NCBI RefSeq assembly: GCF_900186505.1
Contig: NZ_LT891969.1
Location: forward strand, 186,001 to 250,000
Reading direction: 5' to 3'
Length of the DNA stretch: 64,000 bases
Source: Enorma phocaeensis
GTDB lineage: Bacteria; Actinomycetota; Coriobacteriia; Coriobacteriales; Coriobacteriaceae
Shown here: positions 52,581 through 61,222 of the stretch, piece after piece
Layout: each line of letters begins with the position of its first letter
Numbering within the stretch: position 1 is the first letter of the stretch
Notes under the pieces: generated by a model
Seen by the model: the letters and a program-made list of their open reading frames with translations, nothing else
Database searches by the model: none
What the model was told of the DNA's origin: nothing
Translations under genes and position numbers: made by a program

Positions 52581-53992
52581 CAGCCGATCGCCCCTTCCAT
52601 CTCGAGCTTGATCAGGTTGTTCATCTCGACGGCGTATTCGAGCGGTAGCTCCTTGGCCACCGGGTTCGCGAAGCCGTTCACGATCATGGCACGCGCCTCC
52701 TCCTCGGGGACGCCGCGGCTCATGAGGTAGAAGATCTTGTCGTCGCCGATGCGACCGATGGTTGCCTCGTGGCCGATGTCGACGTTCTTGGCGCGTACGT
52801 CCATCGCCGGGATGGTGTCCGAGCGGGATTCGTCATCGAGCATGAGCGAAGCGCAGCTCACGCTCACGCGTGCGCCCTCGGCCTTGGGCGTCACCACAAC
52901 GGAGCTGCGGAAGGTTTGGATTCCGCCACCCTTTGAGATGCCCTTGGTCTCGACCGTGGCGCTTGTGTCGGGGGCGTTGAGCACCACCTTGCAGCCGGTG
53001 TCGAGGTTCTGCCCCGCGCCGGCGAAGGTGATGCCCGTGAAGCTCGAGCGGCTCTTGCGGCCGTTCAGCACGCTCATGGGGTAGAGGTAACCCACGTGGC
53101 TGCCGAAGCTGCCGCTGATCCACTCGATCTCGCCCTCGTCGTCTACGCGGGCGCGCTTGGTGTTGAGGTTGTACATGTTCTTCGACCAGTTCTCGATGGT
53201 CGAGTAGCGCAGGTGCGCGCGCTTGCCCACGAAGAGCTCCACGGCGCCCGCGTGCAGGTTGGCCACGTTGTACTTGGGCGCCGAGCAGCCTTCGATGAAG
53301 TGCAGGTCGGCGTCGTCCTCGACGATGATGAGGGTGTGCTCGAACTGGCCCGCGCCCTTGGCGTTCAGGCGGAAGTAGCTCTGAAGCGGGAAGTCGAGCT
53401 TGACGCCTTTCGGCACGTAGACGAACGATCCGCCGCTCCATACCGCGCCGTGGAGCGCGGCGAACTTGTGGTCCGTGGGCGGGATGAGCGTCATGAACTT
53501 GCTCCGGATGAGCGCCTCCCACGCGGGCTCGTGGAGGGCCTCCTCGATACCGGAGTAGACGATGCCCATCTTGGCTGCAGTGTCCTGCATGTTGTGGTAC
53601 ACGAGCTCGGAGTCGTACTGCGCGCCCACGCCGGCAAGGTAGCTGCGCTCTGCCTCGGGGATGCCCAGGCGCTCGAACGTGTTCTTGATGTCGTCGGGCA
53701 CCTCGTCCCACGTGGCCTGCTGGTCGGTGTTGGGCTTCACGTAGGTGACGATGTGGTCCATGTCGAGGCCCTGGATGCTGGGGCCCCAGGTCGGGTTGGG
53801 CATCTTGCGGTAGATCTCGAGTGACTTCAAGCGGAAGTCGAGCATCCACTCGGGCTCGTCCTTGCGCTCGGAGATCTCGCGGACGATGTCGGGCGTGAGG
53901 CCGGCATCGAGCCGTTCGAAGCCCTCCTCGCTGTCGGTTATGTCGTAGAGGGTGCGGTCGATGTCCGCGACCTCGGTGCGTTGCTTGGCCAC
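52580..53992 (-). CDS. sufB: Fe-S cluster assembly protein SufB
   Basis: 470 residues, the main scaffold of the SufBCD complex. Conserved blocks are ISERKDEPEWMLDFRLKSLEIYRKMPNPTWGP, VYHNMQDTAAKMGIVYSGIEEAL, the Cys-containing IEGCSAPKYNVANLHAGAVE, WSKNMYNLNTKRA and ATIGRIGDDKIFYLMSRGVPEEEARAMIVNGF. Family length is about 465-480. It lies 9 bases after sufC. Confidence 0.96.
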   Translation of the reverse strand: MAKQRTEVADIDRTLYDITDSEEGFERLDAGLTPDIVREISERKDEPEWMLDFRLKSLEIYRKMPNPTWGPSIQGLDMDHIVTYVKPNTDQQATWDEVPDDIKNTFERLGIPEAERSYLAGVGAQYDSELVYHNMQDTAAKMGIVYSGIEEALHEPAWEALIRSKFMTLIPPTDHKFAALHGAVWSGGSFVYVPKGVKLDFPLQSYFRLNAKGAGQFEHTLIIVEDDADLHFIEGCSAPKYNVANLHAGAVELFVGKRAHLRYSTIENWSKNMYNLNTKRARVDDEGEIEWISGSFGSHVGYLYPMSVLNGRKSRSSFTGITFAGAGQNLDTGCKVVLNAPDTSATVETKGISKGGGIQTFRSSVVVTPKAEGARVSVSCASLMLDDESRSDTIPAMDVRAKNVDIGHEATIGRIGDDKIFYLMSRGVPEEEARAMIVNGFANPVAKELPLEYAVEMNNLIKLEMEGAIG

Positions 53993-54001
53993 GTCAGCCT
54001 C

Positions 54002-54781
54002 CTAGCGAGCGTTCTCGGCCGCGTCGTTCTCGGCGGCGCGCTCGAAGCTCTCGAAGCCGTTCTCGTCGATCCAGTCGATGAGCGAGGCGTCGTCCTCGCG
54101 CACCACGCGGCCGTTTACCATCACGTGCACGCGGTCGACGTCGAGGTGCTCGAGGATGCGCGTGTTGTGCGTGATGATGAGCAGCGTCCCGTCCGTGCTC
54201 TTGCGATAGAGATCCATGCCGCGCGAGACCACGCCGAGCGCGTCGACGTCGAGGCCGGAGTCGGTCTCGTCGAGAATCGCGAGCTTGGGCTGGAGCAAAA
54301 GAAGCTGCAGCATCTCGACCTTCTTCTTCTCACCACCCGAGAAGCCCACACCCAGTTCGCGGTTGAGGTAAGCGGGGTCCATGTCGAGTTCGGCGCAGAG
54401 CTCCTTCATGCGGCGGCGGAACTCCTTGCCGCGCATCTCCAAGCCGGGACGGCCGGCGATGGTGGCGCGCAAAAAGCTCGACAGCGGCACGCCGGGGATT
54501 TCGACCGGAGCCTGGAAGGACAGGAAGATGCCGGCGCGCGAGCGCTTGTCGGGCGATAGGTCGCTCATATCCTGCCCATCGAAGAGGATGGTGCCCGCAT
54601 CTTGCGTGTAGGCCGGATCGCCCATGATGAGGTGGCCGAGCGTGGACTTGCCTGCGCCGTTGGGTCCCATGAGGACATGGGTTTCACCTGCGGGTATGTT
54701 GAGGTTGACGTCATGTAGGATGGTCTTCTCGTCGACCGAGGCGGTGAGGCCGTCGACGGAGAGCAGAGGCGAGATGGGCAT
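54002..54781 (-). CDS. sufC: Fe-S assembly ATPase SufC
   Basis: A 259-residue soluble ABC ATPase that drives conformational change in SufBD. Walker A GPNGAGKSTLGHLIMG, SufC-specific PVEIPGVPLSSFLRA, signature GFSGGEKKKVEMLQLLLL, Walker B LAILDETDSGLDVDAL and switch His IITHNTRIL. First gene of the operon sufCBDSU, facing a divergent Rrf2 gene; two long operator candidates lie 29-115 bases upstream of its start. Confidence 0.96.
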   Translation of the reverse strand: MPISPLLSVDGLTASVDEKTILHDVNLNIPAGETHVLMGPNGAGKSTLGHLIMGDPAYTQDAGTILFDGQDMSDLSPDKRSRAGIFLSFQAPVEIPGVPLSSFLRATIAGRPGLEMRGKEFRRRMKELCAELDMDPAYLNRELGVGFSGGEKKKVEMLQLLLLQPKLAILDETDSGLDVDALGVVSRGMDLYRKSTDGTLLIITHNTRILEHLDVDRVHVMVNGRVVREDDASLIDWIDENGFESFERAAENDAAENAR

Positions 54782-54809
54782 GGTGTGCTCCTTGCGATGC
54801 GCTCGGATG

Positions 54810-54837
54810 TTAATCCTAGGAATTATCTCGGATTAAA
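54810..54837. promoter_or_regulatory. Suf operator candidate A
   Basis: TTAATCC (54810-54816) and GGATTAA (54830-54836) are perfect arms 13 bases apart. The block CCTAGGAATTATCTCGGA inside is shared, in reverse orientation, with site B. Placed close to the sufC start; probable Rrf2 target. Confidence 0.6.
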
Positions 54838-54864
54838 GATAAGATGAAAAGTCGTGAAGTCAAG

Positions 54865-54895
54865 TTTAATTCCGAGTATTCCACTAGGAATTCAA
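54865..54895. promoter_or_regulatory. Suf operator candidate B
   Basis: AATTCC (54868-54873) and GGAATT (54887-54892) are arms 13 bases apart. Read on the other strand the site aligns with site A over about 28 bases (TTAAT/TTGAATT, CCTAG, CTCGGA, TTAAA). The bases from 54896 to 55039 hold nothing further that I can name. Confidence 0.6.
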
Positions 54896-55039
54896 CGAGA
54901 GCGGATGCATACCATGCTTCATCTGCGCATGCTCATGCAACCTGATCGATGAGCGCTTCGTCGGTTGGCATGTTCCGCGCCTCGATCGTCTTGTCCGCCC
55001 ACGCCATCATGAGGCGTTCGCACCGTTAGGGGGTAGCTG

Positions 55040-55465
55040 ATGCTTATATCGTCCAAGGGCCGCTACGCCCTGCGCCTCATGGTTTACATCGCGGCGTTCG
55101 GTGGGGCGGAGGGCAAGGTCGCCCTGCGAGAGATCGCCGACCGTGAGGACATCTCGCTCAAGTACCTCGAGCAGCTTGTTCGCCCGCTCATGCAGGCAGG
55201 TTACCTGCGAAGTGTGCGCGGCAAAGCCGGCGGTTATGCCTTGGCTAAGCCCGCAGATGAGATTCGCGCTGGCGACATCCTGCGCGTCGCAGAGGGAACC
55301 ACGGCTCCGGTGGCTTGCGAGGGGCTCGACGGCGCTTGCGCCCGTGCCGGCCTGTGTTCCACGGTGAAGTTCTGGACCGGTTTGGACGCCGTGATCGAGG
55401 AGTACGTCGACGGCGTGACCCTTGCCGACCTTGCTCGCGTGCCCGAGATCGACCTGGGCATCTAG
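55040..55465 (+). CDS. Rrf2 family regulator, probable Fe-S-sensing repressor of suf
   Basis: A 141-residue IscR/Rrf2-type protein. The winged helix includes SSKGRYALRLMVYIAAFG, ALREIADREDISLKYLEQLVRPLMQAGYLRSVRGKAGGYALAKPADEI-type motifs with the recognition helix. Three Cys lie in a compact loop, VACEGLDGACARAGLCST, the usual place for an Fe-S cluster ligand set. ATG 55040 follows TAGGGGG. Divergent placement from sufC suggests cluster-dependent feedback on suf. Confidence 0.9.
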   Translation: MLISSKGRYALRLMVYIAAFGGAEGKVALREIADREDISLKYLEQLVRPLMQAGYLRSVRGKAGGYALAKPADEIRAGDILRVAEGTTAPVACEGLDGACARAGLCSTVKFWTGLDAVIEEYVDGVTLADLARVPEIDLGI

Positions 55466-55623
55466 CGCGCGTCGTGCCCTGGTTCCAAGGAACTGCCTAG
55501 CCGTTGCGCCAGCCCGCCATCTGCATCTGCCTTGCGCTTGGCTAGGCGCTTGCGACTCCCTCGGGCGCTGTTTCAAGTTGAACTCGAACCTTAATTGAAT
55601 TGGGCGAACCTCGCTGGTTTGTA

Positions 55624-55653
55624 TTGACCCTGCTTCTAGACCCTTGCCATACT
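55624..55653 (+). promoter_or_regulatory. Promoter of the surface-protein gene
   Basis: TTGACC (55624-55629) and CATACT (55648-55653) with an 18-base spacer, 77 bases before the start codon. Confidence 0.5.
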
Positions 55654-55729
55654 GGACGGGCCCTCGGGCGCTTGCTGCAACCGTATCGTATCCACACTCG
55701 CTCGCAAGAGCCTCGTCAAGGAGGACACT

Positions 55730-57424
55730 ATGAAGACGCGCCATGTTGCCGTGGCAGCCGGGCTCGCCATCTCCATCGTTTTTGGAACCGCGCAGATCTC
55801 ATCTATCGCATTTGCCGAGCAGGGGGGTTCCGAGGTCTCGCAACAGGCCTCGTCGGACGCCGGCGCATCCGGCGATGTTGCTGAGCAGCTGCCCGCGCCC
55901 GCCGATTACGACCGTGCCGACTTCTACGAGGAGGCACCCGCTGCCGTTCCGATGGCTCGGTCCGCCCGGGCAGCGAGCTCATCGCTTTCCCCGGTGGCGG
56001 TTTCAAGCGAGATGAAGTACTTCACCAAGTACGAGAGCCATAGCAACTACCGGCAGGGCTTTTCGTATGGCGACGGCTACAACGCGCTCGGTTACTACCA
56101 GTTCGACCGGCGCTACTCCCTCATACCGTTCTTGAGGGCGGTCTACGATTACGATCCAACCACGTATTCGATGCTCGAACCCGTGCTTGCGCGCGCAAGC
56201 GAGGTGTCGAGCAAGAGCAGCTCCATGTACGATGCGAGCACCAGGACCTTGAGCGAACTCGGCCGTCTTGTCCAAGATGCGTGGTATGCGGCCTACGACG
56301 CCAACCCCGCTGAGTTCAGCGCGCTTCAGGATTCCTATGCTTACAACAGCTACTATGCGGTGACCGAGCGCTGGCTCGCTTCCCAGGGCATCGACCTTAC
56401 CGGGCGCGCTGACTGCGTGAAGGGCATGGTTTGGGGCCTCACCAACATGTGGGGTACGGGCGGCGTGCGTCCCGTGCTCTCCGGTGCGAACCTCAGCAAC
56501 GATATGACGGATCGCGAGTTCGTCACGGCGCTTGCGACCCAGATGACCGACCATATCGCCGACTACAGCAAGCAGACGCAGTATTACAAGGGCTGGACCG
56601 ATCGCTATCGCAAGGAGCTCAACGACTGCTTGGCCTATATCTCCGCGGATGAAGCGGACGAGGGGAGTGGCTCGGGGGGTACGGGCGCTGCCGGCTCCGC
56701 TGATTCCGGTGCCGCGGGGGGATCCGGCGCCCCCGGTTCCAGCGATTCCAGCAGCGATGCCGACGGCCCCGTTGACGGTCCGGCAGGGGATGGCTCGGGA
56801 AGCCCTGATTCATCGCCTACCGACGATGGGGCGGGTTCGCCTAGCGTCGACGATGGCATCGACGGCGCTGATGGCGCTGGTGGCGATCATGCCGGCGATG
56901 ACGGTTCCGGATCGAGCGATGGGTCCGCAGCTGCCGGAGATTCCGGTAGCGACGGCTCGGTGGGAAGTTCCGGGCAGGATTCCCCGCAGCCTTCGCCGCA
57001 GCCGCTCCCGACGGTTGATGCGGGCTCTAGCGGCGATGGGGCCTCCACGCCTTCCTCGGAGAGCCGGGAGGACGCCGATTCTGACGGTGGGCTTCCCAAG
57101 GGCGAGCCTGCCGACGGGGGCACCGGCAGTGGGGGCGATTCCTCCGGCGGCGATGCTTCCGATGGGAGCGGGCAAGCTGGAACCACGGTGACCCAGGCGC
57201 AGGACGAAGGCGCCGCCGGGGAAGATGGCGGCTCCGCCAAGGGATCCGGATCCGCGAGCCAGCAGGCGTCCGCCGTTGCCGAAGGGCAGGATGCCGAGCG
57301 CATGCCGCAGACCTCCGACCTCATCATCATGGCCGGCCTCGCTACAGCGAGCACGGCTACCTTGGGTGCCACGGCCATCATGGCTGGCCGCCGCGGACTC
57401 AAACGCTCTGGTCGCGACGACTAG
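55730..57424 (+). CDS. Secreted, sortase-anchored surface protein with unknown N-terminal domain
   Basis: 564 residues. A signal peptide covers residues 1-29 (ending SSIAFA). A folded domain at about 95-305 contains KYESHSNYRQGFSYGDGYNALGYYQF and RYSLIPFLRAVYDYDP; the GYYQF and early Glu faintly recall lysozyme-like enzymes, but I do not assign it. Residues 305-520 are a Gly/Ser/Asp-rich stalk. The C-terminus is a sorting signal: MPQTSD (525-530), a hydrophobic stretch and RRGLKRSGRDD. The motif departs from LPXTG at its first and fifth positions. AAGGAGG precedes the ATG. Confidence 0.85.
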   Translation: MKTRHVAVAAGLAISIVFGTAQISSIAFAEQGGSEVSQQASSDAGASGDVAEQLPAPADYDRADFYEEAPAAVPMARSARAASSSLSPVAVSSEMKYFTKYESHSNYRQGFSYGDGYNALGYYQFDRRYSLIPFLRAVYDYDPTTYSMLEPVLARASEVSSKSSSMYDASTRTLSELGRLVQDAWYAAYDANPAEFSALQDSYAYNSYYAVTERWLASQGIDLTGRADCVKGMVWGLTNMWGTGGVRPVLSGANLSNDMTDREFVTALATQMTDHIADYSKQTQYYKGWTDRYRKELNDCLAYISADEADEGSGSGGTGAAGSADSGAAGGSGAPGSSDSSSDADGPVDGPAGDGSGSPDSSPTDDGAGSPSVDDGIDGADGAGGDHAGDDGSGSSDGSAAAGDSGSDGSVGSSGQDSPQPSPQPLPTVDAGSSGDGASTPSSESREDADSDGGLPKGEPADGGTGSGGDSSGGDASDGSGQAGTTVTQAQDEGAAGEDGGSAKGSGSASQQASAVAEGQDAERMPQTSDLIIMAGLATASTATLGATAIMAGRRGLKRSGRDD

Positions 57425-57445
57425 GTTACCTCCTCGATCGTAAAC

Positions 57446-57495
57446 GCCTTGCCGTCGCATGCCGTGTTCCTTGGAGCATGACGTGACGGCAAGGC
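57446..57495 (+). terminator. Terminator-like hairpin after the surface-protein gene
   Basis: GCCTTGCCGTC (57446-57456) pairs exactly with GACGGCAAGGC (57485-57495) across a 28-base loop that can itself pair (GCATG/CATG parts). No T-run follows. Confidence 0.5.
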
Positions 57496-57563
57496 CGTCG
57501 ATCATCGGCACACCTCCCGCCCACTCTGCCGCCTGCTCTGCCTCGCATCCCGCAGTGTGCCAT

Positions 57564-57902
57564 CTAGCAGCTTGCCTCGCGAATCTTGGTGACGTCATAG
57601 GCGTAGACCCACCACATGAGCCGCTCTTCCGTTCCCTGGGCGGGGTCGGGCGCGCGCCGTTCGAGGTAGAGATCGGTTTCGTGCCGGCCGAAGCGCACCC
57701 GGTAGCGTGCGGACTGCCGCCCCCGGCTCATGATGCCAAACCCGCTCGACTCGATGACTTCGTCCACAGAGAAGCTGCGTCCGTCCTTCCACATGATGCA
57801 GACGGGCTCGATTGCGCCGTCCCGTCCAAAACGGGCATAGACGTCAACGTATTCGCGGTGAACCCGTCGCCTCTCGCCATATGTCGTCGATACATACTCC
57901 AT
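57564..57902 (-). CDS. DUF6504-like small protein, SOS-associated
   Basis: 112 residues starting MEYVSTTYGERRRVHREY. The PVCIMWKDGRSFSVDEVIES core followed by RQSARYRVRFGRHETDLYLERR and LMWWVYAYD resembles the small proteins that accompany ImuB/DinB-like polymerases (DUF6504 type), though the match is by eye. It is divergent from a Y-family polymerase, and a perfect LexA box lies 12 bases before its ATG. The longer frame to 57998 would run through that box. Confidence 0.65.
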   Translation of the reverse strand: MEYVSTTYGERRRVHREYVDVYARFGRDGAIEPVCIMWKDGRSFSVDEVIESSGFGIMSRGRQSARYRVRFGRHETDLYLERRAPDPAQGTEERLMWWVYAYDVTKIREASC

Positions 57903-57913
57903 AGCCCCATTAT

Positions 57914-57927
57914 CGAACAAAAGTTCG
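57914..57927. promoter_or_regulatory. LexA (SOS) box 1
   Basis: CGAACAAAAGTTCG, a perfect CGAAC-N4-GTTCG Gram-positive SOS box, just upstream of the DUF6504-like gene. Confidence 0.85.
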
Positions 57928-58003
57928 CTATTGCCTATCGAACATGACATGGATTCGCTGTGCGCATGGCGGCACGTGTCCGCATGATGGGTTACCATGA
58001 ATC

Positions 58004-58017
58004 AGAACATCTGTTCG
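58004..58017. promoter_or_regulatory. LexA (SOS) box 2
   Basis: AGAACATCTGTTCG, one base off the consensus, 13 bases upstream of the polymerase start. A half-site CGAAC also occurs at 57939-57943. Confidence 0.75.
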
Positions 58018-58030
58018 GTAGGAGGGAAGT

Positions 58031-59332
58031 ATGGAGAGGGCAGGCGCGCGGCGCACCTACATCTGCATAGACCTCAAGAGCTTCTATGCGAGCGTTGAAT
58101 GCAGCGACCGCGGCCTCGATCCGTTCGCAACCGACCTCGTGGTTGCCGATCCAGAGCGTAGCACCAATACCATATGCCTTGCTATCACGCCGTCGCTCAA
58201 GGCCAAGGGGGTGCGCAACCGCTGCCGTCTGCGCGACATCCCGGAGGACATGGCCTACATCACCGCTGTACCGCGCATGCGCCGCTACATGGAGGTCTCG
58301 GCCGAGATATACCGTACGTACCTCGAGTTCGTCTCTGCAGAGGATACGTGGCCCTATTCAATCGACGAATGCTTCATCGATGCGACTCCATACCTTGTTC
58401 TCTATGGTAGGAACGCACGCTCCTTCGCCCGCCAGCTTATAGCCCGGGTGCGCGAGCGCACGGGTATCGCCGCTACGGCGGGGATCGGTCCCAACATGTT
58501 CCTGTGCAAGGTGGCGCTCGACGTGATGGCGAAGCATGCGGACGACGGCATCGGCCGGCTCGACGACGAGTCGTTCCGGCGCGAGGTATGGTTCCATCGC
58601 CCGCTCACGGACATCTGGGGTATAGGTCACGGCATCGCAGGGCGGCTTGCCAAGCGGGGCATCTACGACCTTGCGGGGATATGTGCCGAGCGTCCGGAGA
58701 TCCTGCGTGGCGAGTTCGGCAAGAACGCCGAGGTCCTCATCGACCATGCCTGGGGGCTCGAGCCGGCGACCATCGCTGACTGCCGCGGCTACGTGCCGCG
58801 CGCGCACTCGCTCGCCAACGGGCAGGTCCTCATGCGCGACTACACCTTCGACGAGGCACGCACCATCGCGCGCGAGATGGTTTTCGGGAGCTGCATGGAC
58901 CTAGCGGAGAAATACCTCGCTTGCGACACGGTGGGCCTGTGGGTGGGGTATTCCAGCTCCATCCTGCGCACCTGGGACGGCGCGGGCGAGCCTCCTGCGT
59001 TGCACGGCGGCGGCCAGCGTCGTCTGGATTGCACCACGGCTTCGGAAGCCAAGATAGCAGCGGCTCTCATGGCGCTCTTCGACGATACGGTCTCGCGGCA
59101 CTCTCCCATCCGACGCGTGAACATCTCGCTCATGGGCGTGGTTCCCAAGCACTTGTCCACGCGGACCCTGTTCGACGACCCCGGGGAGCTTGAGCGGGAG
59201 GAGCGTTTAGCGCAAGCCTCCGTCGCGGTGCGCAAGCGCTTCGGCGCGAACGCGCTGCTGCGCGGTACGAGCCTCATGCCCGAGGCTAACGCGCGCGAGC
59301 GCAACCGGCAGATCGGGGGCCATCGTGCGTGA
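58031..59332 (+). CDS. Y-family DNA polymerase (UvrX/UmuC-like)
   Basis: Error-prone translesion polymerase of 433 residues. Catalytic acids are D14 in YICIDLKSFYASVEC and D112-E113 in YSIDECFIDATPY. The finger region NTICLAITPSLKAKGVRNRCRL and the helix-hairpin-helix thumb DIWGIGHGIAGRLAKRGIYDLAGI are present, and the little-finger domain follows. The overall layout fits the Gram-positive UvrX/YqjW group. GGAGGGAAG precedes the ATG. Under LexA box 2, so DNA-damage inducible. Confidence 0.92.
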   Translation: MERAGARRTYICIDLKSFYASVECSDRGLDPFATDLVVADPERSTNTICLAITPSLKAKGVRNRCRLRDIPEDMAYITAVPRMRRYMEVSAEIYRTYLEFVSAEDTWPYSIDECFIDATPYLVLYGRNARSFARQLIARVRERTGIAATAGIGPNMFLCKVALDVMAKHADDGIGRLDDESFRREVWFHRPLTDIWGIGHGIAGRLAKRGIYDLAGICAERPEILRGEFGKNAEVLIDHAWGLEPATIADCRGYVPRAHSLANGQVLMRDYTFDEARTIAREMVFGSCMDLAEKYLACDTVGLWVGYSSSILRTWDGAGEPPALHGGGQRRLDCTTASEAKIAAALMALFDDTVSRHSPIRRVNISLMGVVPKHLSTRTLFDDPGELEREERLAQASVAVRKRFGANALLRGTSLMPEANARERNRQIGGHRA

Positions 59333-59645
59333 GGAAGAGATCTATGCCGCACTCAAGGCCGCCTTCCCCGGCATGAAGCCGAGCGTGCCGCCCGCAGATG
59401 TGGACCCCGCGACGCGCGCCGCGCTCGACGCCGTCCCCGGTATCGAGGCCTGGGATGATCTGTCCCCGTCGGAGCGCGAGCGCCGGGAGCGCGTCCTTAC
59501 GGATATTCGCCGTCGCATCGTCGAGAACGGGGTGCGCCGTGCGGTGCCCGATGCGGACCGCGGCCGCCTTTTCATGCCCTTCGCCGCGCTCACCGGCTAC
59601 GACGGCATGATCGCGGACGTGGAAGATGAGGTGGGCAAGGGCTAG
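59325..59645 (+). CDS. Small SOS-linked protein downstream of the polymerase, unknown
   Basis: A 106-residue, strongly charged protein beginning at GTG (MREEEIYAALKAAFPGMKPSVPP). It has a central LSPSERERRERVLTDIRRRIVENG helix and an acidic end. No family recognised. It overlaps the polymerase gene by 8 bases, so the two are translated together. It occupies the place of YolD-like partners in Bacillus UvrX operons, but no similarity is visible. Confidence 0.7.
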   Translation: MREEEIYAALKAAFPGMKPSVPPADVDPATRAALDAVPGIEAWDDLSPSERERRERVLTDIRRRIVENGVRRAVPDADRGRLFMPFAALTGYDGMIADVEDEVGKG

Positions 59646-59717
59646 GCCGCCCAAGTTCTCGCGGCGAGCCGTTGTGTCGCGCCGTTGCATCGAGCTCGGT
59701 GGGCAGGCGCCGCGAAT

Positions 59718-59751
59718 CTCTCAGGATTCTCTCAGGTTCCTTAGGCATTAT
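59718..59751 (+). promoter_or_regulatory. Direct repeats and -10 upstream of the lipoprotein gene
   Basis: CTCTCAGG occurs at 59718-59725 and 59729-59736, exactly 11 bp apart, with TTAGG at 59741-59745 and a CATTAT -10-like box at 59746-59751. Direct repeats in 11-bp phase around the -35 position are typical of OmpR-type activators such as the one encoded downstream. Confidence 0.6.
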
Positions 59752-59824
59752 GACCATGCGCCCCGAAGAGGCGCCTAGATCGCACGATACCGTGTGACGC
59801 GGAACTCGAGAGAAGGAGGACCCC

Positions 59825-60313
59825 ATGAAGAAGCTCGAGCAGGCCCACAACATGTTCGCCCTCATCCCCCTGTGCGCGATCGCACTCACGATTGTGCTGC
59901 TCCTGAGCGGCTGCAACGTGTCCGACGCGGGCGCGGCCATCTCGACGGCGGAGCAGCAGCGCGACGACGCGGACGATCGCGGCGAGGCCGGAGCGGCGGC
60001 CACCGGTGCCGACAGCGCCTACGACGACGCCGACAGCGCCTATGAGGCGGGCGACAGCGTCTACGACGACGACGCCGACGGCGCCTGGGATGACGGCGAC
60101 AGCGCCTACGATACCGATGACGGCAACAGCGGCTACGCCGATGCGAACAGTGGCTACGACGACGGAAACAGCGGCTACACCGCGGCGCCCGCCGCCTCGA
60201 CCCCGGCGCCCGCCCCGACGCCCGCGCCCACCCCGGCCCCGACCTACAGCGGCGGTGACAGCGGCTACGACGCCGACAGCGGCTACGACGCCGACAGCGG
60301 CTACGACGACTAA
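59825..60313 (+). CDS. Lipoprotein with Gly/Ala-Tyr-Asp repeats
   Basis: 162 residues. The signal is MKKLEQAHNMFALIPLCAIA then LLLSGC, a lipobox with Cys30. After it comes a low-complexity region with about ten short aromatic units (DSAYDD, DSVYDD, DGAWDD, NSGYAD, DSGYDA), an Ala/Pro/Thr segment, and a closing GGDSGYDADSGYDADSGYDD-type run. The sensor kinase two genes downstream has the same GGDSGYDGGSGYD motif in its extracellular loop. Strong AGAAGGAGG site. Not assigned to a family; the highly biased composition is unlike neighbouring proteins. Confidence 0.8.
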   Translation: MKKLEQAHNMFALIPLCAIALTIVLLLSGCNVSDAGAAISTAEQQRDDADDRGEAGAAATGADSAYDDADSAYEAGDSVYDDDADGAWDDGDSAYDTDDGNSGYADANSGYDDGNSGYTAAPAASTPAPAPTPAPTPAPTYSGGDSGYDADSGYDADSGYDD

Positions 60314-60330
60314 CGCGATCGACCGGAATT

Positions 60331-60347
60331 GTAAGGACGCGGTAAGG
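60331..60347 (+). promoter_or_regulatory. Second 11-bp-phased direct repeat, upstream of the response-regulator gene
   Basis: GTAAGG at 60331-60336 and 60342-60347, spaced 11 bp. Possible autoregulatory site of the response regulator. A GC hairpin (60379-60386/60402-60409) lies between it and the gene. Confidence 0.35.
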
Positions 60348-60479
60348 CTTTGCGGATAGGCACGCCGCTTACCGGATGCGGGGCGCATCGCTCACGGGCG
60401 GGCGCCCCGTCCTCGTAGAATCGGTGTGTTACGGCATATGCGCGCCCGCAGCCGGATCGCACGACGGATAGGAGCCGCC

Positions 60480-61154
60480 ATGCGCGTCTTGGTCGTTGAA
60501 GACGAAGCCAACATCGTCGATTACCTTAAGGCGAGCCTCGAGGACGAGGGATTCGCCGTGGATGTCGCCTACGACGGCGACACCGGCCTCGAGATGGCCC
60601 TCACCGAGGCCTACGACGTCATCACCCTCGACATCATGCTCCCGGGCATGAACGGCTACAACGTATGCGGCGAGCTGCGCGCGGCGGGTATCGCGACCCC
60701 GGTGCTCATGCTCACCGCGAAGGATGGCGAGTACGACGAGGCCGATGCCCTCGACATCGGGGCCGATGACTTCCTGCGCAAGCCGTTCTCGCTCGTGGTG
60801 CTCGTGGCGCGCCTGCGCGCCCTGCTCAGGCGCGGCGCAAGCAAGGGCTCGGCCCGCCTGCAGGTGGCGGACCTCACGCTCGACCCGGCCTCCAAGGCGG
60901 TCGAGCGGGCCGGGCGGCGCATCGAGCTCACCCCACGGGAGTTCACGCTGCTCGAGTACCTCATGTACAACGCGGGTCAGGTGCTCACCAAAACGCAGAT
61001 CCTGGACCACGTGTGGTCGCCCGGCTACCTTGGTGGCGAGAACGTGGTCGAGGTCTACGTGGGCTACCTGCGCAAGAAGATCGACCAGCCCTTCGACGGC
61101 AAGCTCATCGCCACGGTGCGCGGCGTGGGCTACCGCTTGGGCGCGGCGAGCTGA
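60480..61154 (+). CDS. OmpR-family response regulator
   Basis: 224 residues. The receiver domain has the acidic pair in VLVVEDEANIVDYL, phospho-acceptor D51 in VITLDIMLPGMNGY and Lys in ADDFLRKPFSLVVL. The winged-helix output domain ends with ILDHVWSPGYLGGENVVEVYVGYLRKKI and ATVRGVGYRLGA. ATG 60480 follows TAGGAG. The partner histidine kinase starts 68 bases downstream. The unit probably controls the lipoprotein promoter. Confidence 0.94.
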   Translation: MRVLVVEDEANIVDYLKASLEDEGFAVDVAYDGDTGLEMALTEAYDVITLDIMLPGMNGYNVCGELRAAGIATPVLMLTAKDGEYDEADALDIGADDFLRKPFSLVVLVARLRALLRRGASKGSARLQVADLTLDPASKAVERAGRRIELTPREFTLLEYLMYNAGQVLTKTQILDHVWSPGYLGGENVVEVYVGYLRKKIDQPFDGKLIATVRGVGYRLGAAS

Positions 61155-61222
61155 GCGAGCGCGACGCCTGGGTGCCATGTGCCCCGGGAGCTGTTTCGCG
61201 CGTCGCCGGTTGGGAGAAGGAG

